A stretch of DNA of 64,000 nucleotides from Rhodococcus pseudokoreensis (GCF_017068395.1 NZ_CP070619.1:8666775-8730774), one strand, 5' to 3'; shown: positions 8,851 through 16,945, counted from the stretch's first letter. Notes: generated by a model not told the origin, from the letters alone. Made by a program: numbers and translations.

Positions 8851-9576
8851 TCAGTCGAACTTCGAGTTGTGATGCGCGATGACTTCCCGTGCGACGCCGG
8901 TGAGCTTGATGTTCATGTCCTGCGACGTCTTGCGCAACAGGTCGAAAGCCCTGTCCTCGGAGATGTCGTGGAAGGCCATCATCAGTCCGATGGCTTTCCC
9001 GATCTCGCGGTTGCTCGCCAGGCCCTCACGTAGCGTCTGTGCTTCCTCGTGTTCGTGGAGCGCTGTCAGCGTCACCGCCGCGAACGCCGTGATCAGAATC
9101 GCCTGATCGATCGACTCGTCGGTGAACTCTCCGGGGTTGTCCGCGAACAAATTGAGTGCGCCGACCTTGCGTCCGCGGATCACGAGCCGGAACCCGGCGG
9201 CGCCTCGGACGGGCGTCTCGGCAACTGTGCGCCGAGCGAGCCGAGGCCACTGCGTCGAACGAGCGAGTTCGGTCTCGACCTGCGGTGCGTCGTTCTCGAT
9301 CGCGTCGAGGCAGGGGCCTTCCTGCTCTGCTCGCTCGAGTGCATCGACGTGCGCTGCGACCTCGTCGCTCGCCGCCACGGTGATATGGCGATCATTCTGC
9401 TTCAGCATGAGGCTGGCATGCGCACACCCAGGAACCAGGGCCGCCGCGGCATCGCAGATGGCCTGGTAGACGTGGTCGAAGTCGTCGCCGTTGTACACCA
9501 TCTCGGCCAGCTTCGCGAAGACGGCACTGGGACTGTCGCCTCCCATTCGTCCCGACTCCGAAGGTCCATTCGGCAT
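8851..9576 (-). CDS. GAF-ANTAR domain signalling/RNA-binding protein
   Basis: The 241-residue protein starts at ATG 9576, preceded by GGGAGGCGAGTC; a further ATG at 9600 is less well placed. Residues ~20-165 form a GAF sensor domain (EQEGPCLDAIENDAPQVE, GRKVGALNLFADNPGEF). Residues ~180-235 form the ANTAR domain (LREGLASNREIGKAIGLMMA, then DRAFDLLRKTSQDMNIKL). ANTAR domains bind tandem-hairpin antiterminator RNA, so this protein probably links a small-molecule or redox signal to transcription elongation. The STAS gene is downstream in the same direction, 217 bases away. The GAF ligand is unknown. Confidence 0.85.
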   Translation of the reverse strand: MPNGPSESGRMGGDSPSAVFAKLAEMVYNGDDFDHVYQAICDAAAALVPGCAHASLMLKQNDRHITVAASDEVAAHVDALERAEQEGPCLDAIENDAPQVETELARSTQWPRLARRTVAETPVRGAAGFRLVIRGRKVGALNLFADNPGEFTDESIDQAILITAFAAVTLTALHEHEEAQTLREGLASNREIGKAIGLMMAFHDISEDRAFDLLRKTSQDMNIKLTGVAREVIAHHNSKFD

Positions 9577-9848
9577 GACTCGCCTCCCGAGGTGCGACAA
9601 CGCGGCGTAAACCGGGCGCCGCAGTTCGAGCGACGTCCGCCCAATTCTGCCAGAACGGCGACAACCACCGGTGGATCGCGTCGACGGTGACCGACCGGAG
9701 GCCGACCGTCACCGTGCATTTCCGAGCATCCTGACGCGACGTCTGCCGGGCACCGTGTAACACCGCTGCGGCGTTGCGCGACTTGTCTGTTAACGCGTTG
9801 ACACCTACTCGGGTGTTCGGCACGCGCCACGAATGGATGGGGTAGACC

Positions 9849-11582
9849 ATGAAACGTCGCGTTTCAGCACGCAAGGTCGCGCATCGACGAAGGATCGCAG
9901 GCACTCTGGTCGCCCCTGGCGCACTGGGACTGGCGGCGCTGCTCGTGACACCGTGGTCGAACCCGGGCTCACCCGCCACGACGGCGACAGCCTTGACCGC
10001 GGCGGCCTCGAACGCGTGCTACGACATGGTCAGCATCGCTGTGGCCGGCCGCGGTGACAGCCCGAGGCCGGGGACCCACCAGATGCTCGTGGCACCCGAC
10101 GGCACGCCGCTTCCCGCGTCGTACTCCAGCAACTACGCCAGTCCCTGGATCGATGAGGTGGTGAACGCGCCGCAACAGTCCGTCGGCGGAGGGTCCTACG
10201 CCGCGGTGTACGTCGAGTATCCGGCGAACATGAACTCTTACGAGGACGCCGTGAACGCCGGCGTCGACAACGCCGAAACGGTCATGCGTTCCATTCATGC
10301 GTCGTGCCCGGACACCAAATTCTCGATCGTCGGCTACAGCGAAGGCGCCGACGTAGCGCGTCGGGTTGCGATGGAAGTCGGGAACCAGGACGGTCAGGAC
10401 GGTTCGTACGAAATCCTCGATCCCGCTTCCGTTGTCGGTGTCGTCATCCTGGCGGACGCCGGCCGCAATCTCGGCGAAGGAGCATTTCCGGGCGCCGAGA
10501 ACGAATTCCGCAATCCCGACGGTTTCGATCTCGCCTACCAGTCGGGTCAGACCGGCACCGCCGGACGCGGTGCCCTGCCCGGGACGTCCGGCAGTTTCGG
10601 CGCGTTGGACGGGAAGGTGGCATCGTTCTGCTCGGAAGGCGATCTGACCTGCTCCGCACCCGAGAACATTGCGCTGCTACAACTCGCCATCAACGCGGGA
10701 CGGCAGTTGAACGTCGACGCGCTGCAGAAGGAGGGTCTGACACCGGCGACAGGACAGGATCTAGCGGTGGTACTCGGGCAGATCGCCCTCGCCGCGTTCG
10801 CGGACATCCAGTCGCAGGACAATTGGATGCAGTCCGACGAGACGTTCCTCGACGTGTTGGTCAAGGTGTCGGATCCGGCATACAAGCCCGCCGATTCCGC
10901 TGCGACGCAATCGAACACGCAGGCCGGTCCGATCTCGTCCAATCAGGCGGTAGACCTCGTCTACCTGCCCGCGAAGGTGCGGAACGAGATCATCGGGTTC
11001 ATCGCGGACAACCAGAACACGATCCAGGTGGCGATGAGCGATCCGTACCAGCAGACGCTGGGGGAGGGGACTGGCCACCACTTCGACTACTGGCGTGACG
11101 CGAACGCAGGGAACGGGAAACCGCTGACGTCTGCGCAGTACGCAGCGGCCTGGCTGACGCACCTCGCGCAGGAAGCGGAGAAGGGCGAGGCGCGCACGGC
11201 GGCGACGGAGCAGCCGACCGCGAAACTCGCCGCCGCCTCGACGAAGGACGCGGAAGCAGCGAAGGTCGCACCCACCACCACCGCCGACGCGAAGAAGCCC
11301 GAGTTGGCGAGCAATCCGGTCAGCAAGTCGGTCAGTGCAACCACGACGACCACCAGTACACCGGCACCCACGACGGTCGCATCCACGACGTCGCCGGAAC
11401 CCACGACAGCCGTGGAGGTGGCCGCCGCAACCACGACGTCGCCGTCTGCACCGCAGGCCGTTTCGGAACCCTCCGCGGTGGCCACCACCACGGCGGAACC
11501 CACGACGACCACGGCAGCGGAGTCGGTGACGACGACCACGGTGGTCGTCACCACGACGACTGTGCAACCGGCGGCCGGGTGA
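9849..11582 (+). CDS. Exported cutinase-family serine hydrolase with long Thr/Pro/Ala-rich tail
   Basis: A 577-residue protein with a basic N-terminus, a hydrophobic export segment (GTLVAPGALGLAALLVTP) and a probable cleavage near residue 54. The cutinase-like domain follows: CYDMVSIAVAGRGDS, then the nucleophile elbow IVGYSEGADVARR with the serine at about residue 164, and a late GTGHHFDYW segment that may supply the catalytic His. Cutinase-like proteins of mycolic-acid bacteria act as lipases, esterases or phospholipases at the cell envelope. From about residue 440 the tail is a low-complexity run of Thr, Ala, Pro and Val, probably a cell-wall-spanning or glycosylated stalk. The 272-base upstream region is shared with the divergent GAF-ANTAR gene. 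Confidence 0.88.
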   Translation: MKRRVSARKVAHRRRIAGTLVAPGALGLAALLVTPWSNPGSPATTATALTAAASNACYDMVSIAVAGRGDSPRPGTHQMLVAPDGTPLPASYSSNYASPWIDEVVNAPQQSVGGGSYAAVYVEYPANMNSYEDAVNAGVDNAETVMRSIHASCPDTKFSIVGYSEGADVARRVAMEVGNQDGQDGSYEILDPASVVGVVILADAGRNLGEGAFPGAENEFRNPDGFDLAYQSGQTGTAGRGALPGTSGSFGALDGKVASFCSEGDLTCSAPENIALLQLAINAGRQLNVDALQKEGLTPATGQDLAVVLGQIALAAFADIQSQDNWMQSDETFLDVLVKVSDPAYKPADSAATQSNTQAGPISSNQAVDLVYLPAKVRNEIIGFIADNQNTIQVAMSDPYQQTLGEGTGHHFDYWRDANAGNGKPLTSAQYAAAWLTHLAQEAEKGEARTAATEQPTAKLAAASTKDAEAAKVAPTTTADAKKPELASNPVSKSVSATTTTTSTPAPTTVASTTSPEPTTAVEVAAATTTSPSAPQAVSEPSAVATTTAEPTTTTAAESVTTTTVVVTTTTVQPAAG

Positions 11583-11588
11583 ACGCGG

Positions 11589-12170
11589 TCAGCCCTGGCC
11601 GGCTTCCCGCGCCGTCCGTTCGAGGCGGGCCCGGTAGTTCTCCCACCACGTGCGATCTGCTGTAGGCAAGTTGTCGTTGTCCGCTCTCAGTCCGACAGTC
11701 CCGTCGACGAGTTCCCGGACGATGTCGGCGTGCCCCGCGTGCCGGTGAGTCTCGGCGATCACGTGCACGAGAATCCGATGGAGCGTGACGTCGCGGCGGT
11801 CTTCCGGCCAGTGCGGTATCCGGCCGGGCGCGTCGAGTGGCAGCGCGCGGATGGTGGCGTCCGTGTGCTTCCATACCTTGCGATACAGGCCGAGGACGTG
11901 GTCGCGGGACTCGTCGGCGGTCGCCCACATGTCCACATTGTTTTCGGCGTCGTCGGTCACCCACGGCGGGAATTCCACGGCTCGGCCGAAGGGCGCCCCG
12001 AAGTAGCCGATCTCTACTCCGGTCAGGTGTTTGACCAGCCCCAGCAGGTTCGTGCCGGTCGCGGTCATCGGTCGGCGGATGTCATACTCGGACAACCCGT
12101 CCAGCTTCCAGAGCAGGGCATCCCGTGCGGCCTGGAGATAGTCGTGGAGGTCCGCCTTCGGATCGGTCAA
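11589..12170 (-). CDS. DinB-family (DUF664) metal-binding protein
   Basis: The 193-residue protein has the DinB four-helix bundle pattern: DLHDYLQAARDALLWKLDGL, a metal-ligand histidine in GLVKHLTGVEIGYFG, and the paired histidines in RILVHVIAETHRHAGHADIVRE. DUF664/DinB proteins include mycothiol- and bacillithiol-dependent enzymes, so a thiol-transfer role is possible. The start is a TTG at 12170 with GGAAGGG before it. The TTGA overlaps the stop of the upstream gene, so translation of the two is coupled. It converges with the cutinase gene, and only six bases separate the stops. Confidence 0.82.
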   Translation of the reverse strand: MTDPKADLHDYLQAARDALLWKLDGLSEYDIRRPMTATGTNLLGLVKHLTGVEIGYFGAPFGRAVEFPPWVTDDAENNVDMWATADESRDHVLGLYRKVWKHTDATIRALPLDAPGRIPHWPEDRRDVTLHRILVHVIAETHRHAGHADIVRELVDGTVGLRADNDNLPTADRTWWENYRARLERTAREAGQG

Positions 12171-12490
12171 TGCCCTTCCTGATCCGTCAGTGTCCCGCCT
12201 TCCAGTGCTTTGACGCGCCGCCGTTCGAGGAGAACGAGGACGGTGCCGAGCACGAGGCACAGGACGCAGGCGATTTCGCCGATCAGCGCCCAGCCTTCGA
12301 ACCCGTAGCCTGCCGCGACCAGGGTCAACCCGAGCACGGCGATTCCGGCGGCGATCAGGATGTACCCGGGCCAGTTCCGGCCGTCGGCGATCGCTTCACC
12401 GACGCGATTGCGCATGGTGTGGGCATCGTCCTGTGGACGGAATTCGGAGTTCAACTCACGGCTGGGTCCGTTGTCGGGCTGATACGTCAC
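12167..12490 (-). CDS. Small two-helix membrane protein
   Basis: The start is taken as the GTG at 12490, because an AGGAGG lies six bases before it; the longer frame to 12532 would bury that site inside coding sequence. The 107-residue product has a polar N-terminus (VTYQPDNGPSRELNSEF), then two membrane helices (GYILIAAGIAVLGLTLVAAGY and ALIGEIACVLCLVLGTVLVLL) and a basic tail. It resembles short actinobacterial membrane proteins of unknown role. Its stop overlaps the TTG start of the DinB gene, so both are one operon. Confidence 0.7.
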   Translation of the reverse strand: MTYQPDNGPSRELNSEFRPQDDAHTMRNRVGEAIADGRNWPGYILIAAGIAVLGLTLVAAGYGFEGWALIGEIACVLCLVLGTVLVLLERRRVKALEGGTLTDQEGH

Positions 12491-12528
12491 ACCATTCCTC
12501 CTGTGGTCGAGCGGCAATTCTGGGTTGG

Positions 12529-12678
12529 TCAATCGGTCTCGGTGTCGGCGGAGTCCTCCGTCAACTCGGGCGCGTTCTCTCTCGTGGCCATGCCGCCGTC
12601 CTTGCCGTGATCAGCTGGGCCCGGGCGGCCGCCTTTCGGTTCGTCCTTGTCGTCGTGCGTGCTCTCGGACACGATCAC
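12529..12678 (-). CDS. Small hydrophilic acidic peptide ORF
   Basis: A GTG at 12678 with GGAAGG five bases upstream opens a 49-codon frame. The product begins VIVSESTHDDKDEPKGGRPG and ends in the acidic run ELTEDSADTETD. It is highly charged and predicted disordered, with no recognised family. It lies between two membrane-protein genes on the same strand with short gaps, which supports an operon. A longer frame to 12729 exists but lacks a ribosome-binding site. Confidence 0.45.
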   Translation of the reverse strand: MIVSESTHDDKDEPKGGRPGPADHGKDGGMATRENAPELTEDSADTETD

Positions 12679-12738
12679 CGTTTCCTTCCGTTGCCCCCGG
12701 CTTCGCCTACCCGGAAGCCGTGAGACCAAAACGCGGGC

Positions 12739-13239
12739 TCACCGATGCCGCGACTGCAGGACCGCGGCGAAACCCCAGAGTCCGCAGAACATGACCAGTG
12801 CCGCTGCGGCGGCGACGCCTCCGGCGAGAGGGGAGATCACGAAGCTGAAGATCAACGCCACCACACCGATCAGTGCAAGGCCCAGGGTGGCGATGCCGCA
12901 GATCGCGAGCCGATGCGAGGCTGCGACGAGTTCCGGGAGTGCGTGCCTGCGGAAGAGCATGCGGTGCAGACCGACGGGCGCGACCAGCAGCATGGTCGAC
13001 GTCACCGAGAGGGCGACCGTCGCCAGATAGATGGCGACCTCGCTGTCCGAGAGGTCCTCGAAACGTTGCTGGAATGGCAGCGTCAGCAGGAAGCCGGTGA
13101 GGAGTTGCACACCGGTCTGCACGACCCGTAGTTCCTGGAGAAGCCCGCTCCAGTTCCGGTCGAGCCGCTGAGTCTCCGTCTCGTGGCGGGCGCGGTAATT
13201 CCAGTCCGCGTCGTCGCGCTCCGGTCCTCCACTGTCCAT
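12739..13239 (-). CDS. DUF6328-type four-helix membrane protein
   Basis: The sequence has a polar N-terminus with many charged residues, the conserved-looking segment NWSGLLQELRVVQTGVQLLTGFLLTLPFQQRF, and four hydrophobic helices ending in VMFCGLWGFAAVLQSRHR. This is the pattern of the DUF6328 family of actinobacterial membrane proteins, whose function is unknown. Two ATGs are possible (13257 and 13239), and neither has a strong ribosome-binding site. I use 13239. It is the first gene of the leftward group that runs to the DinB gene. Confidence 0.7.
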   Translation of the reverse strand: MDSGGPERDDADWNYRARHETETQRLDRNWSGLLQELRVVQTGVQLLTGFLLTLPFQQRFEDLSDSEVAIYLATVALSVTSTMLLVAPVGLHRMLFRRHALPELVAASHRLAICGIATLGLALIGVVALIFSFVISPLAGGVAAAAALVMFCGLWGFAAVLQSRHR

Positions 13240-13378
13240 CCCTAACGAATACCCCATTGCAGGTGCGAGACCACTGGTTCGCTCGAAATCCGCGGATCGC
13301 GTGGCGTTGTGGCTACGTGGGTATCACGAGATCCGGAGACCTTGCACGATCCGACGCGGACAGAGGGGAGGGGCCCAG

Positions 13379-14386
13379 ATGCGATTGCGCCACAGCGATC
13401 CGTCCTCGCAGGGCATTCGCCGGCGACGGCGGGGCCGGGGCTTCTCGTACGAGACGCCCGACGGGTCGTCCACGGTGTCGGATGACGACAGGGCTCGGAT
13501 CGACGCTCTGGTCATCCCGCCTGCCTGGCGGAAGGTGTGGATATGCCCGCACGCGAACGGTCATATTCAGGCGGTCGGTGTGGATGCCGCGGGACGCCGC
13601 CAGTACCTGTACCACGAACGGTGGCGGCAGGAACGCGACGAGGAGAAATACGACCGGGTGCTGTCGCTCGCCGCGCGCCTGCCGGAATGGCGGGAGCACG
13701 TGGGGGAAGCGCTGCGGCGCCGAGGCAGAGGGAGGTACCGCGTCGAGGCGGTCGCGCTGCGGATGCTCGATCGCGGTGTCCTGCGGATCGGCGGCGAGGA
13801 GTACGCCGAGGAGCACGGTTCACGGGGTGTCGCGACACTGCTGCGCGAACACGTCACCGTGCGGGCCGACGAAGTGCAACTCGACTTCCCGGCCAAGAGC
13901 GGGGTTCAGCGGACTCTGGCGTTCGAAGACGCCGCCCTCGCGACCGCCCTGCGTTCGCTATTGCGTGCGGACGCGCCGCCGAGCGATCGGCTTCTCGTCT
14001 ATCGCAGGGGCGGCGCGTGTTTCGAGGTACATGCCGACGACGTCAATGCCCGGTTCAAGGACGTGGCGGGGGACGAGTACACGGTCAAGGATCTTCGGAC
14101 CTGGCACGCGACCGTGATAGCCGCGGTGGCGTTCGCGGACATCGGTGCGGCCTCGTCGAAGCGGGCCCGCAGTTCCGCGGAAACCGAGGTGATGCGCGAG
14201 GTCGCGGGCGTGTTGGGCAATACCCCGCAGGTCGCGCGGACGTCCTACGTCGATCCGCGGGTGATCACCGCGTTCGACTCGGGGCACACCATCGCGTCGG
14301 CGTTGCGACGAGCCCGGCGGGCGTCGTCGGAGGACGCCGAGCGGGAAGTGGTGGAGAGGGCGGTGATCCGGTTGCTGGGGCGATGA
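13379..14386 (+). CDS. DNA topoisomerase IB (poxvirus-type)
   Basis: The 335-residue protein starts at an ATG after GAGGGGAGGGG. It has the bacterial type IB topoisomerase pattern. The N-terminal beta domain includes PPAWRKVWICPHANGHIQAVGVDAAGRRQYLYH, and the catalytic domain includes RIGGEEYAEEHGSRGVATLL, FPAKSGV, KDLRTWHATV and the nucleophile region RTSYVDPRVI, where the tyrosine would attach to the DNA 3' phosphate. It relaxes supercoils of both signs without ATP or metal. It is closed by a strong hairpin at 14406-14443. Confidence 0.9.
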   Translation: MRLRHSDPSSQGIRRRRRGRGFSYETPDGSSTVSDDDRARIDALVIPPAWRKVWICPHANGHIQAVGVDAAGRRQYLYHERWRQERDEEKYDRVLSLAARLPEWREHVGEALRRRGRGRYRVEAVALRMLDRGVLRIGGEEYAEEHGSRGVATLLREHVTVRADEVQLDFPAKSGVQRTLAFEDAALATALRSLLRADAPPSDRLLVYRRGGACFEVHADDVNARFKDVAGDEYTVKDLRTWHATVIAAVAFADIGAASSKRARSSAETEVMREVAGVLGNTPQVARTSYVDPRVITAFDSGHTIASALRRARRASSEDAEREVVERAVIRLLGR

Positions 14387-14405
14387 CCGGGCCGGATGAC
14401 GAACA

Positions 14406-14443
14406 AACCGAGCCTGCCCATCGTGTGATGGGCAGGCTCGGTT
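14406..14443. terminator. Strong bidirectional hairpin terminator
   Basis: A perfect 17-bp inverted repeat (14406-14422 with 14427-14443) encloses the tetraloop GTGT. The arms begin AACCGAGCCTGCCCATC. It lies 19 bases after the topoisomerase stop and 15 bases beyond the stop of the converging GlsB gene, so it can serve both. No long T-run follows on either strand, which is common for GC-rich actinobacterial terminators. Confidence 0.85.
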
Positions 14444-14458
14444 GCGGAAGGCAAACGT

Positions 14459-14722
14459 CTAACGTCGCCCGGTCACGAGCTTGACCAGGAACAGGAGTAT
14501 CACCGCGCCGAGGAGGCAGGTGAAGAAGCTGAACCAGAGACCGCCGCCTTCGACGTCGGTGCCGAAGAGGCTGAGGATGAAGCCGCCGAGGAGTCCGCCG
14601 ACGATTCCGACGACGATGTTGAGGATGATCCCCATCTGGGCGTCGGTCTTCATGATCTTGCTGCCGATCCATCCGGCGAGACCGCCGATGATGATCCAGC
14701 CCAGAATTCCCAGTCCTAGCAC
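14459..14722 (-). CDS. GlsB/YeaQ/YmgE-family stress-response membrane protein
   Basis: The 87-residue protein has the family pattern of three short glycine-rich membrane helices: LGILGWIIIGGLAGWIGSKI, GIILNIVVGIVGGLLGGFIL and a third ending FLVKLVTGRR. The motif GWIIIGGLAGWIGSKIMK is diagnostic of the transglycosylase-associated/GlsB group. These proteins are induced by envelope and stationary-phase stress, and their activity is unknown. It follows the CsbD gene on the same strand, with a hairpin between them. Confidence 0.88.
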   Translation of the reverse strand: MLGLGILGWIIIGGLAGWIGSKIMKTDAQMGIILNIVVGIVGGLLGGFILSLFGTDVEGGGLWFSFFTCLLGAVILLFLVKLVTGRR

Positions 14723-14744
14723 GTATCAGTCCTTTCAGGGGAGA

Positions 14745-14770
14745 GTGACACCGGTGGTCGCCGGTGTCAC
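14745..14770. terminator. Hairpin between csbD-like and glsB-like genes
   Basis: GTGACACCGG and CCGGTGTCAC form a perfect 10-bp stem around a six-base loop. It sits between the CsbD stop (14818) and the GlsB start (14722), both read leftward. It could terminate or attenuate the CsbD transcript, or stabilise a processed end. No T-run follows it. Confidence 0.5.
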
Positions 14771-14817
14771 TCGGAGCGGAGACGCCCGGTGCGGGCCGGG
14801 TCGCGGCCCGCAGCGTG

Positions 14818-15054
14818 TCACTGTTCGGCGCGCTGGCGTGCTTCCTGCGCCTCGGCCTTGCCGCGGGCCTTCTCCGCTTCGGCTTCCTTCGCGGCGGCCT
14901 CGCGCTGGGCGGCGGCTTTGTCCTGCTGCGCTTTGCCCTCGCGGGTGAGGTCGTCCTGACCGGTCACCGCGCCCGCGGCTTCCTTCGCTTTGCCCTTGAC
15001 GTCTTCGACGACGCCCTTGACGGCCTCTGCCGGTCCGCTGTTGTTCTCGGCCAT
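14818..15054 (-). CDS. CsbD-family stress protein
   Basis: A 78-residue, highly charged helical protein beginning MAENNSGPAEAVKGVVEDVK, with repeated KGKAKEAAGAV-type segments and a C-terminal run of Ala, Glu, Lys and Arg. This is the CsbD pattern, a small general-stress protein controlled by SigB-type sigma factors in Firmicutes and common in actinobacteria. The ATG at 15054 is preceded by CGAAAGGTGACGAAC. It lies 40 bases after the Dps stop, so co-transcription with the Dps gene is likely. Confidence 0.85.
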   Translation of the reverse strand: MAENNSGPAEAVKGVVEDVKGKAKEAAGAVTGQDDLTREGKAQQDKAAAQREAAAKEAEAEKARGKAEAQEARQRAEQ

Positions 15055-15094
15055 GTTCGTCACCTTTCGGTAGTGGGGGAAGGTCGATCCGTGC

Positions 15095-15634
15095 TCAGCG
15101 CGCTTGCGAGGCGGCCTGCTTCTCGGAGTGCGCGCCATTGGTGGAGAGGCTGCCGCCGGAGTTCTCGAGGTGGGCGCGCACGAACCACTGGAACTTCTCT
15201 AGTTCGCCGGTCTGGCCGATGAGGAGGTCCTCGGTGATCGGGTCGAGGTCGCCGGTTTCGGCGATCGCCTTGCGGTTGTCCTCGACGACGCCGCTGTACA
15301 CGAGGTCGAGGGCACCGAGGTGCGCCTGCGCCGTGTCGCGGTTCACCGAGTAGTCGTCCCACGTGCGGTCGCGTGTGATGGCGGCCGGTGTGCCGTCGGG
15401 CGACTTCCCCAGGGCGGCGATGCGTTCGGCAACCGCGTCTGCGTAGCCGCGCACCAACTCGACCTGAGGGTCGATCATCTCGTGTACGCCGATGAAGTTC
15501 GGACCCACCACATTCCAGTGAACGTGCTTGAGCGTCAGATGCAGATCGTTGTAGGCGCTGAGCCGCTTCTGCAGGATGTCGGCGACTCGCGCTCCCTGCT
15601 CGTCGGAAAGACCTGGCACGGTGAACTTCGACAT
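15095..15634 (-). CDS. Dps-family DNA-protection ferritin
   Basis: A 179-residue protein with the Dps ferroxidase pattern: NDLHLTLKHVHWNVVGPNFIGVHEMIDPQVE contains the intersubunit iron ligands (His, His, Asp and Glu types), and ITEDLLIGQTGELEKFQWFVRAHLE closes the four-helix bundle. Dps forms a dodecamer that oxidises and stores iron and coats DNA during starvation and oxidative stress. A hydrophilic tail (SLSTNGAHSEKQAASQAR) may contribute to DNA binding. It heads a leftward stress cluster with the CsbD and GlsB genes. Confidence 0.9.
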   Translation of the reverse strand: MSKFTVPGLSDEQGARVADILQKRLSAYNDLHLTLKHVHWNVVGPNFIGVHEMIDPQVELVRGYADAVAERIAALGKSPDGTPAAITRDRTWDDYSVNRDTAQAHLGALDLVYSGVVEDNRKAIAETGDLDPITEDLLIGQTGELEKFQWFVRAHLENSGGSLSTNGAHSEKQAASQAR

Positions 15635-16028
15635 TCTCGGTCCTCTCTTTCGCTTACTGACTGCCTGCGGAACTCCGAGGCGTGGATGCCCCGTTCGGTC
15701 GCCTGCGTGTCGGGGCGGCGCCTGGTGAACTCACCGCGTACCCGTGTCCGAAGGTGTCGAATCACGGGCCCCTACGTCGCCGGCAACTTCTGTAATCGTG
15801 TCGCCCAGCGTTCTCGACTCGATCGCTGAAGTTCCGTCGCTTCGACCGTACTACAAAATCTATGTCCAGCAAATCAGATCTTCTGTGGCGAGAGACGTGG
15901 ATGCGTTGTGTCCGCCAGATCTCGATTCTGCAAACGCTCGGCCCGAACCGCCCCGGACCTGGAACAGACGCACTATTTTCGGGTTGATTCGACCAGCGGG
16001 TCGACAGTGCGCATGCCGAGGAGGAGCA
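15635..16028. other. Intergenic promoter region with no gene seen
   Basis: These 394 bases separate the leftward Dps gene from the rightward small-peptide/cold-shock pair. No credible ORF, tRNA or strong hairpin was seen. It must hold both promoters. A loose GGTTG...GGGT arrangement near 15982-16001 resembles SigF elements, but the 11-base spacing is too short to call. Confidence 0.5.
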
Positions 16029-16124
16029 ATGCTCAACGTGGCTCTGCTTGTGGTTCTGCTCGTTGCGAGCCTGGGGGGCGGCGCCGCGCTCCGAGGCCTG
16101 GCCGATCGGAGGGCGGCACGATGA
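16029..16124 (+). CDS. 31-residue single-helix membrane peptide coupled to cold-shock gene
   Basis: An ATG with AGGAGCA directly before it opens 31 codons: [20 protein letters not shown] and then a basic tail [11 protein letters not shown]. It is a classic single membrane helix with positive-inside flank. Its TGA overlaps the ATG of the cold-shock gene (ATGA at 16121-16124), so translation is coupled. The strong ribosome-binding site and the overlap support it as real. Function is unknown; it may be a leader peptide that sets cold-shock protein translation, or a stress-responsive membrane peptide. Confidence 0.6.
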   Translation: MLNVALLVVLLVASLGGGAALRGLADRRAAR

Positions 16125-16366
16125 GCGCCGGCGACACACTGCCCGCCCGCCCGTCGACGGCTCTGCTGACCGGCACGGTGCGATGGTTCAACGCCGACCA
16201 GGGTTTCGGGTTCCTCGCCCCGGCCGACGGATCCGACGACGTCTTCGTCCACGTCTCCGAAATTGCCGGAGACGGTCACCGCATCCTCGTCGACGGGCAG
16301 CGCGTCAGCTTCACCGTCTGCCGCACCGACACCGGCAACCAGGCACGCGACGTCCGGATCGCCTGA
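16121..16366 (+). CDS. Cold-shock domain protein
   Basis: The 81-residue protein is a single cold-shock domain with a short N-terminal extension ([13 protein letters not shown]). RNA-binding motifs are present: RNP1-like [11 protein letters not shown] and RNP2-like DVFVHVSEI. The usual bacterial core is about 67 residues; the RNP1 segment reads GFGFL, where GFGFI is usual. Cold-shock proteins bind single-stranded RNA and DNA and melt secondary structure. It is coupled by a 4-base overlap to the upstream membrane peptide and sits just before the SigF module. Confidence 0.88.
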   Translation: MSAGDTLPARPSTALLTGTVRWFNADQGFGFLAPADGSDDVFVHVSEIAGDGHRILVDGQRVSFTVCRTDTGNQARDVRIA

Positions 16367-16442
16367 GACCCACCGGATCGGGTTCGTCGAACCTCACTTC
16401 AGAGACACATTCGGGACACGTTCGCACTTTCGTTCGCCGGCG

Positions 16443-16468
16443 GGTTGAGGGCCGCGGCAGCTGGGTAC
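16443..16468 (+). promoter_or_regulatory. SigF-type promoter for the rsbW-sigF operon
   Basis: GGTTG (16443-16447), 15 bases, then GGGTAC (16463-16468) fits the SigF promoter pattern known from mycobacteria, GGTTT-N15-17-GGGTA. It lies 45 bases upstream of the anti-sigma ATG at 16514. In mycobacteria the usfX-sigF promoter is itself SigF-dependent, so this element predicts autoregulation here. Confidence 0.6.
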
Positions 16469-16513
16469 GCTGCCGAGAGTCGCAGAAACCGACGACACAG
16501 ACGTGGAGTGCAG

Positions 16514-16945
16514 ATGGCCGAGGTCGACGAGGTTAGACGAATGAAAACGAGATCCGGTGTGCCCGTGGAACTTCGTGTGGCGGCGGAGTTCGAACAATTG
16601 CCTGTGGTGCGCGCCGTGGCGGAAACTCTCGCCGTTCTGGGAGACTTCACGCTCGACGACGTCGCCGATATCAAACTCGCCGTGGACGAGGTGTGTTCGG
16701 AACTGATCGCGGCTACGCCGGGAAGTGCCGAACTGACGTGCTCCTTCGCCGTGACGGAAACCGGGTTGCACGTGACGATCAGTGCACCCCTCAGCCGACG
16801 CGGAGTGCCCAACCGGGAGAGTTTCGGGTGGCACGTGCTCGAGACGTTGATGAATGCGGTGTCGGTGTCGGAGGGGCCCGTCGGCAACGGGTCCGTCGAA
16901 CGGACCGTGGCGGTGGAACTGGTCAAATACCGGGGCACCAACTAG
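16514..16945 (+). CDS. RsbW/UsfX-type anti-sigma factor (GHKL ATPase fold)
   Basis: The 143-residue protein has the HATPase fold of anti-sigma kinases: VRAVAETLAVLGDFTLDDVADIKLAVDEVCSELI, then SFGWHVLETLMNAV. The N-box reads DEVCSELI, so the usual asparagine that binds Mg-ATP is replaced by serine, as in several actinobacterial members. It would hold SigF inactive and be released by STAS-domain antagonists. Its TAG overlaps the GTG of the sigma factor gene (TAGTG), which ensures balanced synthesis of the pair. The ATG at 16514 follows GGAGTGCAG. Confidence 0.85.
   Translation: MAEVDEVRRMKTRSGVPVELRVAAEFEQLPVVRAVAETLAVLGDFTLDDVADIKLAVDEVCSELIAATPGSAELTCSFAVTETGLHVTISAPLSRRGVPNRESFGWHVLETLMNAVSVSEGPVGNGSVERTVAVELVKYRGTN

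Noticed and set aside
15982..16002. Possible SigF promoter before the membrane peptide/cold-shock pair
   Set aside because: GGTTG and GGGTC are only 11 bases apart, too close for the known 15-17 base spacing.
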